Source: Candidatus Zhuqueibacterota bacterium
Lineage (GTDB): Bacteria; Zhuqueibacterota; Zhuqueibacteria; Zhuqueibacterales; Zhuqueibacteraceae
Direction of reading: 5' to 3'
DNA: 60,705 nucleotides
Assembly: GCA_022616415.1 (NCBI GenBank)
Contig: JAKEEU010000327.1
Location: forward strand, 1 to 60,705
Made by a program: the position numbers and the translations under genes. Numbering within the stretch: position 1 is the stretch's first letter; each line of letters starts with the position of its first letter. This document shows, one piece after another, positions 26,733 to 35,827 of the stretch. The notes under the pieces are model-generated. The model made no database searches. It was given only the letters and a program-made list of their open reading frames with translations, and was not told the origin of the DNA.

Positions 26733-26800
26733 CCAAACAGATAGAAACAACGCAACGGATAAAAGAACTGTTCATCCGTTGCGTTGTTTCCATCCGTTGG
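26733..26800. repeat. CCAACGGAT hairpin repeat, copy 1 (both arms)
   Basis: The left arm CCAAACAGATAGAAACAACG, continuing to CAACGGAT, faces the right arm ATCCGTTGCGTTGTTTCC, continuing to ATCCGTTGG, with an 11-bp loop. It belongs to a family also seen at 35760, 42017, 46179 and 57055. It is non-coding and lies between two sugar genes. Confidence 0.85.
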
Positions 26801-26868
26801 GAAAATTTTCGCAATCACCTTGCCCTCGAGGATTCAGTTCTAAAATTGCATACGAATTGGTAACGTAC

Positions 26869-27807
26869 TCAGCTTAAAAAAGCATCACAAGCCTTGTAAG
26901 CCTCAATCACCGCCAGCTCGCCTTCCTTGCCCGTCTTCGAATTGCCATGCTCCATGCCCATGACGCCGCGATAGCCTTTTTCGTAAATGTGCTTGAACAC
27001 GTTGCGATAATTGATTTCGCCGGTCGTCGGCTCTTTGCGGCCGGGATTGTCGCCGATTTGAAAGTACGCAATCTCATCCCATGCATGATTCATGTTCGGA
27101 ATCAAATTGCCCTCGGTGATTTGCTGGTGGTAAATATCGAAAAGAATTTTGCAAGCCGGACTGCCCACCGCTTTGCAAATCATGTACGCTTGCGGAATCT
27201 TCGACAAAAACATGCCGGGATGGTCGCGATAAGGGTTGAGCGGCTCGATCACCATGATCAATCCGTGAGGCGCGAAAATCTCGGCGGCGCGCTTCAGGCT
27301 TTCGATGGCGTTGGCCGTCTGATAACCCATTTCCAGCTTGGGATGCAGATCGCCCATCACCACGGTCATCCACTTGGCATTGACGCGCTTGGCCACTTCC
27401 ACCGAGTCGCGGCAATCGCTGAGAAATTTGGCGCGCATATCCGCATCGCCGCTGGTGAAGCTCGGCTGGCCAAAGCCGTTGCTGTTGGCAACGAAGACGC
27501 CCATCGTCATGCCGAGCCGCGCCATATCTTTGCCGATTTTCTCTTGCACTTCTTTCGGTCGTGTGCGCATTTCGTTGTCTTCGAGAGCTGTAAACCCCTG
27601 GTCAGCCATGAAGCGCAGTTGGTCGATAAAATCTTCACCCGCATGATTCTTGAACATACCGAAATGCGGCGCGTATTTATGCTTGAACGTATGTTTTCCG
27701 TCGCGCGGGGTTGTTTCCATTTGCGCTCCCAATGCACTCACGGGCGAAGCCGTCAATGCGGTGACACCGGCCACCAAGCCGGTTTTCATGAACTCTCTTC
27801 GTCTCAT
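26869..27807 (-). CDS. Hydroxypyruvate-isomerase-like TIM barrel, Tat-exported
   Basis: 312 residues from MRRREFMKTG (27807), which has RBS GGGAG. The longer frame to 27912 would hide the twin-arginine signal inside the protein. After the Tat leader (GLVAGVTALTASPVSALGA) the barrel shows VVMGDLHPKLEM, LIMVIEPLNPYRDHPGMF, CKILFDIYHQQITEGNLI and FQIGDNPGRKEPTTGE. These are metal-ligand patterns of Hyi/OtnI-like isomerases. The export of an isomerase is unusual and points to sugar conversion outside the cytosol. It is downstream of a Tat-exported oxidoreductase in the same run. Confidence 0.85.
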   Translation of the reverse strand: MRRREFMKTGLVAGVTALTASPVSALGAQMETTPRDGKHTFKHKYAPHFGMFKNHAGEDFIDQLRFMADQGFTALEDNEMRTRPKEVQEKIGKDMARLGMTMGVFVANSNGFGQPSFTSGDADMRAKFLSDCRDSVEVAKRVNAKWMTVVMGDLHPKLEMGYQTANAIESLKRAAEIFAPHGLIMVIEPLNPYRDHPGMFLSKIPQAYMICKAVGSPACKILFDIYHQQITEGNLIPNMNHAWDEIAYFQIGDNPGRKEPTTGEINYRNVFKHIYEKGYRGVMGMEHGNSKTGKEGELAVIEAYKACDAFLS

Positions 27808-27940
27808 CGTTATGCTCCCGTTTAAAAATGTTCCTGCAACGGCCGGGCCGTTGCATTTAGAGGTTGGAGTCGCTGAGAACCATTGCAGCTTTAGAAACTT
27901 TGGCCAAGCCAAAGTTGGAACATTCCTAGCTATTAAACGA

Positions 27941-29233
27941 CTAAGTTGTGCGGCTCAACTTCGTGGCTCCCGGTACGGCCACCGGTGGCACGGGCAACGG
28001 CCCGAAGCTAAAGCTCTTCGGCGTGAGATCGAGCTCAGCGTTCAATATCTCATCCCAGGTGATTGCCTGCCCTGTATACGCCGCTTCTCGCCCCATGATG
28101 GCGGTCAGCGTGCTCTCCGCCACTTGGCGGCCTTCGTTGAGGGGCTGTGCCTTACGAATGCTTGCAATCAGATCCCTGTGTTCCTCCACATAAGGATTCG
28201 GAGCATCGGTCTCCATGCGCCAAGGCTTTGCGCCGCGAATCCAGGATGAAGCATTCGAGGTGCCTTTGGTGCCGACGATATGCTCACTCACTTGCGAAGC
28301 CGTACCATCGATTTGCCGGCACATGCTCGAGACGCGCGCGCCATTGGGATACTCGAATTCGATGGCAAAATGATCGAAGATATGGCCATAGGCCGGATCA
28401 ACGCGGACTTGTCTGCCGCCAACACCGACGGCCTTGACCGGATGTGATTGCAGCGCCCAATTCGCAACATCGATATTATGGATGTGTTGCTCGACTATAT
28501 GATCGCCGGAGAGCCAGGTGAAATACAACCAGTTGCGAGCTTGCCATTCCATATCCGTCCATCCGGGCTGGCGCGGACGCATCCACAGTCCGCCCTGATT
28601 CCAATAAACCTGCGCGGCAACGATGTCACCAATCGCTCCGCCATGGATGCGCTTTAGGGCCTCAACGTAGCCGCGATGATGGCGTCGTTGCGTGCCGGCG
28701 ACGATGGCAAGCCCTTTCTGCGTGGCCATGTCCGAAGATTCCATCACCGAACGCACACCGACGGGATCGACGGCAACAGGTTTTTCCATAAACACATGTT
28801 TGCCGGCCTCGATGGCAGCTCGTAGGTGCATGGGACGAAAGCCAGGCGGCGTCGCCAGCAAGATCAGATCGACCTCACTGGCAATCACATTTTTATAAGC
28901 GCCAAACCCGGCGAAGCAATGGTCGTCCGTAACTTTGAAGCGATCACCGATAGCCACGCGAAGTTGTTCTTTACATTGGTTCACGCGGTCTTCAAAGAGA
29001 TCCCCCAGCGCCACGATCTCGACGCCGGGCGAGGATTCGACGCAATCTTTGGCCGCGCCCGTGCCGCGCCCGCCGCAGCCGATGAGACCGATGCGAATGG
29101 TTTCAGAGGCGGCAAAACCGAAGGCGAAGTTGCTCGATGCCATCAAACCGGCGGTTGCGGCGGTCGAGGTTTTGAGGAATTCTCGGCGTGTCAATGGCAG
29201 GCCGATATTCTGTTTGCTGGTAGAATTTTCCAT
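27941..29233 (-). CDS. Gfo/Idh/MocA family oxidoreductase, Tat-exported
   Basis: 430 residues. The Tat signal is LTRREFLKTSTAATAG. The Rossmann motif is IRIGLIGCGGRGTGA; the family loop is HVFMEKPVAVDPVG. The C-terminal half contains WNQGGLWMRPRQPGW and HNIDVANWAL, typical of exported members in sugar-degrading candidate phyla. RBS AGAGGAGA precedes the ATG. It is flanked by a Tat-exported TIM barrel downstream and the FGE-like gene upstream, so it likely belongs to the same envelope pathway. Confidence 0.9.
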   Translation of the reverse strand: MENSTSKQNIGLPLTRREFLKTSTAATAGLMASSNFAFGFAASETIRIGLIGCGGRGTGAAKDCVESSPGVEIVALGDLFEDRVNQCKEQLRVAIGDRFKVTDDHCFAGFGAYKNVIASEVDLILLATPPGFRPMHLRAAIEAGKHVFMEKPVAVDPVGVRSVMESSDMATQKGLAIVAGTQRRHHRGYVEALKRIHGGAIGDIVAAQVYWNQGGLWMRPRQPGWTDMEWQARNWLYFTWLSGDHIVEQHIHNIDVANWALQSHPVKAVGVGGRQVRVDPAYGHIFDHFAIEFEYPNGARVSSMCRQIDGTASQVSEHIVGTKGTSNASSWIRGAKPWRMETDAPNPYVEEHRDLIASIRKAQPLNEGRQVAESTLTAIMGREAAYTGQAITWDEILNAELDLTPKSFSFGPLPVPPVAVPGATKLSRTT

Positions 29234-29294
29234 CTGATTCTCCTCTGGATTAAAGACAAAAACAAAGGTTTAATAGACGATTCATCTTGTCCAT

Positions 29295-30236
29295 TCACGG
29301 CTCACACACCACGCGAAACCCGACGAACGGCGCATCCGCGAGCCACCACTTGCTCTTGGGAAACTGGGGATCCGTGGCGTTCCAAGCCGGCGTTTGTTTC
29401 GCCTCCGTGCCACAATTGACGTGCTCAGCTTTGTTTCTGTAAGAGCCACCAGCCACCACCGGAGCGCCATCGTTGCCAATGATCCATTCCGCTACATTCC
29501 CCAGCATGTCGTGTAAACCCCACGGATTCGGCTCTCTCGTAGCGACGCGATGCGTTTTATCCTCGGCATTGTCCCAATACCAGGCATGCCTATCCAGACT
29601 TTCTCGTGAGAATTTTTCTGCAACACCAGCCTGACAAGCGTATTCCCATTCCGTCTTCATGGGCAAACGATATCGCTTTCCCGTCTGCGCTGAGAGCCAG
29701 CGGCAATACTCCTGCGCCGCTTCAAACGTCATCGCCAGGGCGGGATGGCCATGATGGCCGAAGCCGCGATCCGGCGCGCCGTACGGTTTGGTCGGTCGCG
29801 CCACGGCATCAAGCTCGCCGATTTTGGGATCAGCGGCTGCATCGAGACGAAACGCCCAAATGTCATATTCATCCCACGTCACTTCCGTCTTGCTCATCCA
29901 AATCGGTTTGATCTCGACCGAAATTTTGTTGCCAGCCTGATTGAGGTCCGCGATGGTAACTTGACCGGCAGGGATGGGGATCATTTCAAATTTCACGGAC
30001 GTACCGGGAATGGTTTCGACATACGAAGATAAAGTTTGGGAGCGGTGCTGCGGCTCGTCATCTCGTCGTTGCGTCACGCTGTTCAAGGGTGTATTTCGTG
30101 ATGCGCTTTCAGAATTTAAGTGAGAGCCGCGTGGGGCGATCATGACGATGAGCATACAGCTCATCCCCAAAATCGTCGCGAGCAATCGCTGCGATCGAGT
30201 TCGTCTTCGTGAGTTTTTGATCGGCGTGAAATTCAT
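29295..30236 (-). CDS. Formylglycine-generating-enzyme-like (SUMF1/FGE-sulfatase) protein, exported
   Basis: 313 residues. A basic N-terminus and membrane helix (LLATILGMSCMLIVMIA) act as signal or anchor. The FGE fold is clear: VTWDEYDIWAF, GHPALAMTFEAAQEYCRWLS, KRYRLPMKTEWEYACQAG, PNPWGLHDMLGNVAEWI and a final FVGFRVVC. The Cys pair used by true FGE for sulfatase activation cannot be confirmed by eye; one Cys lies in CQAG and one near the C-terminus. No sulfatase gene is in the window, so another role is likely. Its ATG directly abuts the stop of the TIM-barrel gene upstream (TAA-ATG). Confidence 0.85.
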   Translation of the reverse strand: MNFTPIKNSRRRTRSQRLLATILGMSCMLIVMIAPRGSHLNSESASRNTPLNSVTQRRDDEPQHRSQTLSSYVETIPGTSVKFEMIPIPAGQVTIADLNQAGNKISVEIKPIWMSKTEVTWDEYDIWAFRLDAAADPKIGELDAVARPTKPYGAPDRGFGHHGHPALAMTFEAAQEYCRWLSAQTGKRYRLPMKTEWEYACQAGVAEKFSRESLDRHAWYWDNAEDKTHRVATREPNPWGLHDMLGNVAEWIIGNDGAPVVAGGSYRNKAEHVNCGTEAKQTPAWNATDPQFPKSKWWLADAPFVGFRVVCEP

Positions 30237-31076
30237 TTAGAATTTCAAACTCTTCAAATATTGGCAACTGGCCGTGATGCTTTGCAGCGGATTTTTCGGC
30301 TCGTCGTGCTCGACAAAAAAATGCTTTAAGCCGGCTTGCGGCGCTTGCGCGAAAATTTTGGCGAAATCAATCTTGCCCTTTCCGACCTCCACCATGTTCT
30401 GTTTCTCGTCCATGTCTTTGACATGGCAAAGCGGAAAGCGGCCGGGGTATTTTTTAAAATAGGCGAGTGCATCTTGTCCGCCTTTTTTGATCCAGAACAA
30501 GTCAAGCTCCATCTGAACCAGTTCGGGATCGGTTTCGTTGAGCAAGACCTCATAGGGGATTTTGCCATCAACAGTTTCAAATTCAAAATCGTGATTGTGG
30601 TAGGCGAATTGCAAACCGGCTTTCCGGCAGGCTTCTCCAATTTTGTTGAAAAACGCGGCATGGGCTTTATATTTCGCAAGCGCCCGTTCGAGCGGCGACA
30701 GCCATGGACACACGAGGTATTGATGCCCGACAACCTGCGCGGTTTGTAGCGTTGCATCGAGCTTTTCTCGAAAAGCGTCGATAGAAATGTGCGAGGCCGG
30801 CGCTTGCAGGCCGAGACGATCCAGCAGTTTTCTGACGTCTTCCGGTTTGTTATCAAAGTAGCCGGCGAACTCAACTTCTTTGTAGCCCACCCCTGCGACT
30901 TTTTCCAGCGTACCGGTGAAATCTTTCTTCATCAAATCTCGGACGGTATAAAGCTGCAGTCCGATGCTGGCGAGTGAATGGGCTTTCTCCTGTGCAAGGA
31001 CCAATCCCGATTTTATTGCAGAAAACCCTCCCAAGGTCAGCCCAGCCGAAGTCTTCAAGAATGTTCTACGATTCAT
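30237..31076 (-). CDS. Sugar phosphate isomerase/epimerase-like TIM barrel, Tat-exported
   Basis: 279 residues. The Tat signal is MNRRTFLKTSAGLTLGG. Barrel motifs: IGLQLYTVRDLMKKDF, GYKEVEFAGYFDNKPEDVRK, FAYHNHDFEF, VQMELDLFWIKKGG, FPLCHVKDMDEKQ and FFVEHDEPKN. The pattern His, Glu, Asp, His fits divalent-metal binding. This subgroup is common beside DUF1080 and Gfo/Idh/MocA genes in planctomycete- and Bacteroidetes-type clusters. It has no gap to the FGE-like gene downstream and follows the DUF1080 gene by 109 bp. Confidence 0.85.
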   Translation of the reverse strand: MNRRTFLKTSAGLTLGGFSAIKSGLVLAQEKAHSLASIGLQLYTVRDLMKKDFTGTLEKVAGVGYKEVEFAGYFDNKPEDVRKLLDRLGLQAPASHISIDAFREKLDATLQTAQVVGHQYLVCPWLSPLERALAKYKAHAAFFNKIGEACRKAGLQFAYHNHDFEFETVDGKIPYEVLLNETDPELVQMELDLFWIKKGGQDALAYFKKYPGRFPLCHVKDMDEKQNMVEVGKGKIDFAKIFAQAPQAGLKHFFVEHDEPKNPLQSITASCQYLKSLKF

Positions 31077-31185
31077 TTGAGGTCATCCTTGGTTAAGATT
31101 GATTGAGTGATTCATTAATTATCCAAAAGCAGAATCTCCACCTGGTGGAATTCCGTTCTCCACTCGGAAGGTATTTCCATAGTTA

Positions 31186-31878
31186 TCACAGCGGGCGAAT
31201 GCTGATGTTACGATACCACACTTTATCGCCATGATCTTGCAGCACGATGTGGCCTTTGCGATTGCGCCCGTATTTTGGCGTGGTGGCGAACTTGCTTTGG
31301 GCCACCAGCGCCTCCCATTCCGGGCTGCCGATCTCGTACTCCACGATCTTGACGCCGTTGAACCAATGCTCGATGTGAGTTCCTTTGACGATGAGGCGCG
31401 CTTCGTTGTATTCGCCGGCCTTATGCGTCACATCTCTGATAGGCGCATGGAGAGCGTAGTTGGCGCCGGCAGAAGTCCTGGGATCCACGCCGTCCTTGTG
31501 GCGCGTGTTATCGAGCACCTGCATCTCAGGGCCGGTTTTCCACGAGTACTCATCATCCTCCGTCACCCAGAAGAAAATTCCGCTATTGCCTCCTTCGGAA
31601 ATTTTCCACTCCAGCTTCAATTCAAAATCCCCGAACTCGCCAGCGGTCATGATGTCGCCTTTGCCCTTGGGCTTGAAATACAATTCTCCTTTTTTGGTAA
31701 TTCTCCAGCCGTCCGGCACGCGATCCGTCTTGAAGCCGCGCCAGCCGTCGAACGTTTTGCCGTCAAACAACGACTTCCAGCCGGCATTCTGTTCGTCCAC
31801 GGAAAGCGTCGGAATGGTTGCCGCGCCGCAGCCGAAAAAAATCATGCAAAGTCCGAGCAAGAAAATGATACGTTTCAT
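31186..31878 (-). CDS. DUF1080 (3-keto-disaccharide hydrolase type) lipoprotein
   Basis: 230 residues from MKRIIFLLGLCMIFFGCG (31878; RBS GGGAG). The longer frame to 31926 lacks a leader. Lipobox FFGC. The concanavalin-like DUF1080 fold shows GWKSLFDGKTFDGWRGF, the central EWKISEGGNSGIFFWVTED, and the end GHIVLQDHGDKVWYRNI. Family members cleave 3-keto-glycosides produced by Gfo/Idh/MocA dehydrogenases. This is therefore the probable cleavage enzyme of the pathway. First gene of the minus-strand run, divergent from the oxidoreductase at 32250. Confidence 0.9.
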   Translation of the reverse strand: MKRIIFLLGLCMIFFGCGAATIPTLSVDEQNAGWKSLFDGKTFDGWRGFKTDRVPDGWRITKKGELYFKPKGKGDIMTAGEFGDFELKLEWKISEGGNSGIFFWVTEDDEYSWKTGPEMQVLDNTRHKDGVDPRTSAGANYALHAPIRDVTHKAGEYNEARLIVKGTHIEHWFNGVKIVEYEIGSPEWEALVAQSKFATTPKYGRNRKGHIVLQDHGDKVWYRNISIRPL

Positions 31879-31982
31879 AATGCTCCCTTTTTTGTTGTCA
31901 AAATCCGAAACGATTTTTCTGGGCATAAAATACCATATCCGTTTTAAAAATGCAACAAAATTGTTACGGAATGAAAAATAAG

Positions 31983-32249
31983 TTGAAAATCGCGTAATTT
32001 TTTATTATCTTCCCTTCGCTCATAGATTCTCACTGAAGTCGCGCGCTGGACCGGAGTGATCAGAAAAATTGATTATTCGGCAACTGTTATTTTCCCTCCT
32101 TATATTAGTCCGAGCACGGAACCATCATCCAGGTGATTGGACCGATGATGATGGCGCTGCCAAACCGAGCACCAGGAGCCGCAAGCCTGAATAGGAATTT
32201 CGGCGCGATAAAAATAACTTTTTACAAAGAAAGCGAGGTGGAGCTTCTC
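31983..32249 (+). promoter_or_regulatory. Promoter and long structured leader of the oxidoreductase at 32250
   Basis: TTGAAA (31983-31988), a 17-bp spacer and TATCTT (32006-32011) form a plausible sigma-70 promoter. The predicted leader is about 230 nt and contains a hairpin CCATCATC/GATGATGG (32122-32154). A downstream stretch reads GCCAAACCG ... CCGCAAGCC, which vaguely recalls c-di-GMP riboswitch cores but lacks the full consensus. Leader regulation is only a possibility. Confidence 0.4.
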
Positions 32250-33608
32250 ATGTCTGATCAAAACCCTAAACAAGGCATGGACAGACGTACGTTTCTGCGT
32301 GCCACTGCCGCGGCCGGAGCCGGACTCATTCTGGCGCCGAATATCCTGAGCGGAAAAAACAATCCGAGAAAATCCGACGATTTGAACATCGCGTTGCTGG
32401 GCGCGGGCGCGCAAGGACAAGTTCTAGTCAACGCCTGCCTGAAGAATACTGAGATTCGCTTCAAAGCGGTTTGCGACATTTGGACGGCTTACAACCAAAA
32501 ACGTGTCGTGAACTTGCTGCAAAAGTATGGTCACACGCCCAATGCGTATGAAGATTATCAGGAAATGCTGGCGGCTGAAAAAAATCTCGACGCGGTGTTG
32601 GTTGCGACACCGGATTTCTGGCATGCGCGGCACACCATTGCGTGCCTCGAAGCAGGCTTGCACGTTTACTGCGAAAAAGAAATGTCCAACAACCTCCAGG
32701 ACGCGCGCAACATGGTCTTGACGGCGCGGCGGACCGGCAAGCTGCTGCAAATCGGCCACCAGCGCCGCAGCAATCCTCGCTACCTGCATTCTTACCAGAA
32801 GCTGTTGCAGGAAGCCAAAATTCTCGGCCGTATTACCAACATCAAAGGTCAATGGAACCGCGCCGTGCAACCGGATCTCGGCTGGCCCAAAAAAGATGCG
32901 ATCCCTCCTGCCACACTTGCAAAATATGGCTACGAGTCCATGCATCAGTTCCGCAATTGGCGCTGGTACCGCCGGCTGGGCGGCGGCCCGATCGTTGACC
33001 TCGGCTCGCACCAGATCGACATTTTTAATTGGTTCCTGGGCACGTCACCGAAAGCGGTGATCGCCAGCGGCGGCACGGACTACTACGACAAGCGAACGCA
33101 CGAATGGTATGATACGGTCATGGTGATTTACGAGTACGAGCTTCCGGAGGGAAAAGTGCGCGCCTATTATCAAACCCTGACCACCAACAGCAGTGAAGGC
33201 TATTTTGAAAATTTTCTCGGCGATCAGGCCACGCTGCAAATTTCGGAATCCGCCGGCAGAGGTGGCATCTATCGTGAGCCCTCGGCGCCAGATTGGGAGA
33301 AGTGGGTCAAGATGGGTTACTTGAAAGCTCCTGTTGCCGAAGAAAAGCCGCAGACCGACGCCGTTTTGGACGTGCGCGAAACCGTCGCGCCGCCTCAGCA
33401 CGAGCTGCCGGTAATCTTCAATGATCCTTATCACAAGCCCCACTTGGAAAATTTTTTCAATGCCATTCGCAGCAAGGCCAAGCTCAATTGCGATCAGGAT
33501 GTCGGTTATGAAACCGCAGTAACGGTGTTGAAAGTCAATGACGCCATCGAAGCCGGAAGGCGATTAGAATTCAAACCGAGTGAGTTTCGGGTTGAAGGAG
33601 GCGTTTAG
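32250..33608 (+). CDS. Gfo/Idh/MocA family oxidoreductase, Tat-exported
   Basis: 452 residues from MSDQNPKQG (32250; GAGGTGGAG upstream). The longer frame from 32133 would bury the Tat motif MDRRTFLRATAAAGAG. The Rossmann motif is LNIALLGAGAQGQVL; the family loop is VYCEKEMSNNLQDA (E-K-E in place of E-K-P). GGGPIVDLGSHQIDIFNWFL is present in the C-terminal domain. Exported. It is divergent from the DUF1080 gene, with which it would form an oxidation/cleavage pair on 3-keto-sugars. The proline-to-glutamate change in the EKP motif is unusual and may alter the cofactor pocket. Confidence 0.9.
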   Translation: MSDQNPKQGMDRRTFLRATAAAGAGLILAPNILSGKNNPRKSDDLNIALLGAGAQGQVLVNACLKNTEIRFKAVCDIWTAYNQKRVVNLLQKYGHTPNAYEDYQEMLAAEKNLDAVLVATPDFWHARHTIACLEAGLHVYCEKEMSNNLQDARNMVLTARRTGKLLQIGHQRRSNPRYLHSYQKLLQEAKILGRITNIKGQWNRAVQPDLGWPKKDAIPPATLAKYGYESMHQFRNWRWYRRLGGGPIVDLGSHQIDIFNWFLGTSPKAVIASGGTDYYDKRTHEWYDTVMVIYEYELPEGKVRAYYQTLTTNSSEGYFENFLGDQATLQISESAGRGGIYREPSAPDWEKWVKMGYLKAPVAEEKPQTDAVLDVRETVAPPQHELPVIFNDPYHKPHLENFFNAIRSKAKLNCDQDVGYETAVTVLKVNDAIEAGRRLEFKPSEFRVEGGV

Positions 33609-33713
33609 TCTTATCAATATTTTGTCTTTTTTGGTTCCGGCCCTGGCCTGCTTAGAGCATTGGCAGGGCAGGCTTGGCCGGGTTAGGTACACAGGAATCG
33701 AATTATCACAGAA

Positions 33714-35618
33714 ATGAACCTTTTCAAAACAACTTTGGTTTCCGTTTTGGTGATCGCGCCTGGCATGGCTTTCTCCCAAAACCATGTGCAAGCGCCCAAG
33801 CTCGGCGATGTGAGCGATGGCAATCGCTCCGTTCCGGTTCATCTCATCGACCTGTATGATGCGGACAGCATGCTCGTCCGGCCAGGCGATCAGCCGATGC
33901 TGCCCTTCTCAACAAAGGTCACTTGCGGGGAATGTCATAACTATCAAAAAGTGAGAACCGGCTGGCATTTCAATGCGACGGATTCAGGCGTCCAGCATGG
34001 TCGTCGCAGCCACCCATGGATTCTGGTCGATCAGAGAACCGGAACCCAACTGCCGCTCTCTTATCGCTCGTGGCCGGGAACCTACCGGCCCGAGCAAGTC
34101 GGACTGAACGCCTGGCGTTTTATTCAGATTTTTGGCCGGCATACGCCGGGCGGCGGCGCCGGTGAAAAGGTGAAATCCGATCCGCCCGAGATTTTTCTGC
34201 GACGACTGATCTCCGGCCCGCTCGAGATCAATTGCTTGAGTTGTCATGATGCCGAGCCGGCGCACGATCAAGCCGAGTACGCCAATAACCTCGTGCGTCA
34301 AAACTTTCGTTGGGCGGCGGCGGCCACCAGCGGTTTTGCCACTGTTGTTGGCTCGGCCAAAGCCATGCCGGACAATTATGACATCTATTCCGGCTTGGTG
34401 TGGGATAATCCCGAGGCGATTCCTCCTGCGGTTTCGTATGATCTGTCACGATTTAATTCTCGCGGCAAAGTTTTGTTCGACATCGTGCGCAAAATTCCGA
34501 ATGAAAGATGTTATTTCTGCCATTCGACCAAGACAGTTGGCGAAACGAATTCCGAGCGCTGGGAGGCCGAAGAAGACATTCATTTGACCTCGGGCATGAG
34601 GTGTGTGGACTGCCACCGCAATGGGCTTGATCACAACATGGTGCGCGGTTATGAAGATGAGCCACAGGCCAGGCAAAATCCTGCGGCGGCGAGCTTGTCT
34701 TGCAAGGGCTGTCATTTGCCGGATGAATCCAATGAAGTGCCGCAAGCCGGACGTTTGGGCGCGCCGCAACCGCAGCATGCCGGCATTCCGACCGTTCATT
34801 TTGAGAAAATGACGTGCACCGCTTGTCATGCCGGATCGTGGCCGATAGAAAAAACTCAGCTCGTGAAAACGTCACAAGCACATGCCTTGGGCACGCATAG
34901 CGTGAATCGATCCGACGAGGTGTTGCCACATATCATGTCGCCGGTTTTTGTGAGAGAGGCCGATGGCAAGATCGCGCCGCACAAAATGATTTGGCCGGCG
35001 TTTTGGGCGAGAATAAACGGTCAAGACGCTACGCCGATTCTGCCCGAAGAAGTCGCCGCCCTATCAGATACTCTTTTCACCGGCGTTGATTCGACACGTT
35101 CGGGAGATTGGTTGACGTTGCAGGAAGATCAAATCACCCAAGTGTTAAAGCGTCTTGCTGCAGTGGATTCGAGCAAGAGAGCAGTGGCTTACATTGCGGG
35201 CGGCAAGCTCTACCGACTCAATAAGTCCGGCAAATTGTCGAAAGAAAATCATGCCGCGGCACAACCGTATTCATGGGCGATTGGCCACGACGTGCGGCCC
35301 GCCTCGCAATCGCTCGGCATTCGCGGTTGTGGCGATTGTCATGCCGTCAACGCGCCGTTCTATTTCAGCCAATTGTACGTCGACTCGCCGATGGCGGCGG
35401 ATCGCCATTCCACCTACAAGGCCATGAACGATTTCGCCGACCTCAGCGGCATCTACGGCCGGCTCTTTGCGATTTTCTTCTTCTTGCGCCCGCTGCTCAA
35501 ATTGTTGCTGGCCGTGACGAGCACAATTCTAATCGGCGTGCTGCTGTGGCATGCTTTGCAAGGATTGGGAAGCATCATGAGAGCGGCAGGCGAATTTAAA
35601 GAAAGTTCCAACGGATAA
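33714..35618 (+). CDS. Seven-heme c-type cytochrome with C-terminal membrane anchor
   Basis: 634 residues. A signal peptide (LVSVLVIAPGMAFSQ) is followed by seven CxxCH heme sites: CGECH (~71), CLSCH (~174), CYFCH (~265), CVDCH (~297), CKGCH (~329), CTACH (~367) and CGDCH (~539). A transmembrane segment near the end (LLKLLLAVTSTILIGVLLW) anchors it. It resembles multiheme proteins that pass electrons between a membrane cytochrome b and a periplasmic or external acceptor. The next gene encodes such a cytochrome b. No catalytic domain is recognised, so it is an electron conduit or a reductase of unknown substrate. The long spacing before the last heme suggests two modules. Confidence 0.9.
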   Translation: MNLFKTTLVSVLVIAPGMAFSQNHVQAPKLGDVSDGNRSVPVHLIDLYDADSMLVRPGDQPMLPFSTKVTCGECHNYQKVRTGWHFNATDSGVQHGRRSHPWILVDQRTGTQLPLSYRSWPGTYRPEQVGLNAWRFIQIFGRHTPGGGAGEKVKSDPPEIFLRRLISGPLEINCLSCHDAEPAHDQAEYANNLVRQNFRWAAAATSGFATVVGSAKAMPDNYDIYSGLVWDNPEAIPPAVSYDLSRFNSRGKVLFDIVRKIPNERCYFCHSTKTVGETNSERWEAEEDIHLTSGMRCVDCHRNGLDHNMVRGYEDEPQARQNPAAASLSCKGCHLPDESNEVPQAGRLGAPQPQHAGIPTVHFEKMTCTACHAGSWPIEKTQLVKTSQAHALGTHSVNRSDEVLPHIMSPVFVREADGKIAPHKMIWPAFWARINGQDATPILPEEVAALSDTLFTGVDSTRSGDWLTLQEDQITQVLKRLAAVDSSKRAVAYIAGGKLYRLNKSGKLSKENHAAAQPYSWAIGHDVRPASQSLGIRGCGDCHAVNAPFYFSQLYVDSPMAADRHSTYKAMNDFADLSGIYGRLFAIFFFLRPLLKLLLAVTSTILIGVLLWHALQGLGSIMRAAGEFKESSNG

Positions 35619-35658
35619 AAGCCGCCAACGGATATGAAGCTGAGCGAAGAAACCTCAT

Positions 35659-35751
35659 GTCATCGCGAGGCGCTTTTTGCCGAAGCCTACGGCCGCAGGC
35701 GATCTGTTAATCTCAAAGAGATTGCTTCGCTGAAAAGCGCTCGCAATGACA
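35659..35751. repeat. REP-like inverted repeat
   Basis: TGTCATCGCGAGGCGCTTTT at the left faces AAAAGCGCTCGCAATGACA at the right, with GAAGC/GCTTC pairs inside. It resembles the TGTCATTGCGAGC... palindromes spread in many environmental genomes. It separates the multiheme cytochrome from its cytochrome b partner. Confidence 0.75.
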
Positions 35752-35759
35752 CGCTTTAC

Positions 35760-35786
35760 ATCCGTTGCGTTGTTTCTATCCGTTGG
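35760..35786. repeat. CCAACGGAT repeat, copy 2 (single arm)
   Basis: ATCCGTTGCGTTGTTTCTAT followed by CCGTTGG is one arm of the hairpin family. The frame calling a start at 35765 translates this repeat (RCFYPL...), so the cytochrome b start is set downstream at 35828. Confidence 0.8.
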
Positions 35787-35827
35787 AAAATTTTTTAGCA
35801 CCAAAACTACTTCCGAGAAATCCAATT

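Noticed and set aside
26947..27825. 292-codon plus-strand frame opposite the TIM-barrel gene
   Set aside because: Shadow of a well-supported gene; no signal, RBS or motif.
32101..32210. Possible c-di-GMP (GEMM) riboswitch ahead of the oxidoreductase
   Set aside because: Only fragments resemble the consensus (GCCAAACC, CCGCAAGCC). Spacing and the conserved GGCAAA / ACGCAAAGCC cores are not met.
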